This document shows, one piece after another, positions 4,211-5,046 of a stretch of 5,046 bases of DNA (positions are counted from its first letter, which is position 1; each line of letters begins with the position of its first letter). The stretch comes from an uncultured Akkermansia sp. Its GTDB lineage: Bacteria; Verrucomicrobiota; Verrucomicrobiia; Verrucomicrobiales; Akkermansiaceae. A program made the translations under genes and the position numbers. Location of the stretch: NCBI GenBank assembly GCA_904501955.1, contig CAJGCY010000176.1, positions 1-5,046 of the forward strand, written 5' to 3'. The notes below the pieces were generated by a model. It did no database searches. It was not told the origin of the DNA and was given only the letters and a program-made list of their open reading frames with translations.

Positions 4211-5046
4211 ATGGCCTTTACACACTTACACGTACACACCGAGTACTCACTGCTGGATGGAATGATTCACACGAAGGATCTCATCAAGCGGTGTACGGAG
4301 TTGGGTATGAACTCCGTAGCTATCACGGACCACGGCAACGTGTTCTCCGCGATTGAGTTCATGGTCAACGTGAAAAAGCACAACAAAGGCATCATTGAGT
4401 GGAACAAAGAGCACCCGGAGGAGAAAAAACCGCTGTTCAAGCCGATTTTGGGCTGCGAAATCTACCTCTCCCCCACCCCGCTGGACGTTAAGAAGCAAAT
4501 ACCCGGCCGCAGCAAGTACACCCACCTCGTTTTGCTGTGTGAGAACAACTTGGGCTGGGAGAACCTCATCAAAATCGTCTCGCGCGGGCACTTGGACGGC
4601 TTCTATTATAAACCGCGCGTGGACATGGCAACGCTGCGTGAGTTCAGCCGCGGTCTTATCTGCCTGACAGGCTGTATTTCCGGTCCGCTGCAGGAGTGGA
4701 TTCTGCAGGACCAGCCGGAAAAGGCGGAGGAGGTGCTGCTGGAGCTCATTGACGTGTACGGCAAGGACAACTTGTTCATTGAGCTGCAAGACCATGAGCT
4801 GGAAGAGGAGCGCCGCTGCACTCCGGAGCTGGTACGCTTGGCGCGCAAGCATGATGTAGGCTTGGTAGTCACGAATGACGCCCACTTCCTCAACGCAAGC
4901 GACCACGACGCGCACGATATTCTCATCTGCGTGGGCACCGGCAACAAACGCATGGACGGCAAGCGCATGCGCTACCCCCGCAGCGTGTACTTCAAGAGCG
5001 AGGAGGAAATGCGCGAGCTCTTCCCCGAATACCCGGACGCGTACGA
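4211..5046 (+). CDS. dnaE: DNA polymerase III subunit alpha, N-terminal part (PHP domain), cut by window edge
   Basis: This is the catalytic subunit of the replicative DNA polymerase. The first 278 residues are present, nearly all PHP domain plus the start of the link to the polymerase region; full DnaE proteins are usually about 1,100-1,200 residues, so most lies outside. PHP signatures are complete: HLHVHTEYSLLDG at 5-17 (H5, H7, H9), AITDHGN at 37-43 (D40, H41), GCE at 81-83, H105 in T-H-L-V-L-L, L-T-G-C at 152-155, ELQDH at 191-195 and TNDAHF at 221-226. The metal-binding set is therefore intact, unlike the degenerate PHP domain of E. coli DnaE. Family knowledge links an intact set to metal-dependent 3'-5' exonuclease proofreading. 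A charged insertion (about residues 61-76, IIEWNKEHPEEKKPLF) precedes the KPILGCE motif. The ATG at 4211 has a GGAG site and gives the usual N-terminus. Confidence 0.95.
   Translation, partial: MAFTHLHVHTEYSLLDGMIHTKDLIKRCTELGMNSVAITDHGNVFSAIEFMVNVKKHNKGIIEWNKEHPEEKKPLFKPILGCEIYLSPTPLDVKKQIPGRSKYTHLVLLCENNLGWENLIKIVSRGHLDGFYYKPRVDMATLREFSRGLICLTGCISGPLQEWILQDQPEKAEEVLLELIDVYGKDNLFIELQDHELEEERRCTPELVRLARKHDVGLVVTNDAHFLNASDHDAHDILICVGTGNKRMDGKRMRYPRSVYFKSEEEMRELFPEYPDAY

Noticed and set aside
4027..4239. 70-codon minus-strand frame through the inverted-repeat element
   Set aside because: It runs across the repeat and the dnaE start region; no ribosome site or recognisable protein.
4247..4915. 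222-codon open frame on the minus strand opposite dnaE
   Set aside because: It is fully antisense to the unmistakable dnaE frame and its Leu/Val/Gln/Arg-rich protein looks like a reading of reversed codons.
1..5046. CRISPR array, tRNA or rRNA gene, integrase or transposase gene
   Set aside because: No regularly spaced direct repeats, no cloverleaf sequence, no rRNA signature and no recombinase motif were seen.

Overview
The window is a 5 kb bacterial chromosome segment with moderately high GC, densely coding. It ends in the start of a housekeeping replication gene (dnaE). The other genes are accessory or lineage-specific: a chagasin-type protease inhibitor, two proteins I cannot name, a membrane-anchored ankyrin-type protein and a sodium/solute symporter. 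The lineage cannot be fixed from the sequence. The DnaE N-terminus with a complete PHP motif, exported proteins and mixed use of Shine-Dalgarno sites are compatible with a Gram-negative such as a member of the PVC group (Verrucomicrobiota), but this is only a guess.

Layout. Positions 1-1621 hold three minus-strand genes: a truncated I42/chagasin family inhibitor (1-369), a small helical protein of unknown function (494-805) followed by a terminator, and a single-pass anchored protein with a soluble extracytoplasmic domain (950-1621). A 118 bp divergent spacer follows. The rest is on the plus strand: an ankyrin-type protein split by a one-base frameshift at a T7 tract (1740-2832), a BASS-family sodium-coupled transporter (about 2916-3884), a 326 bp spacer holding a nested inverted-repeat element (3924-4082), and the first 278 codons of DNA polymerase III alpha (4211-5046).

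How the genes fit together. No metabolic operon is evident. Four of the six genes (chagasin, the anchored protein, the ankyrin protein and the transporter) look exported or membrane-inserted, so the region is mainly a set of envelope functions beside dnaE.

The most notable signals are regulatory and structural. Two minus-strand genes carry near-consensus -35/-10 promoters (TTGACC or TTGACT, 17 bp, TATAAG) ending only 8 and 6 nt before their ATG, which predicts leaderless or nearly leaderless mRNAs. A similar arrangement precedes a GTG in the transporter gene and suggests its true start. The 3924-4082 element has two nested 25 bp inverted repeats, and its two internal mini-hairpins show a compensatory base-pair change.
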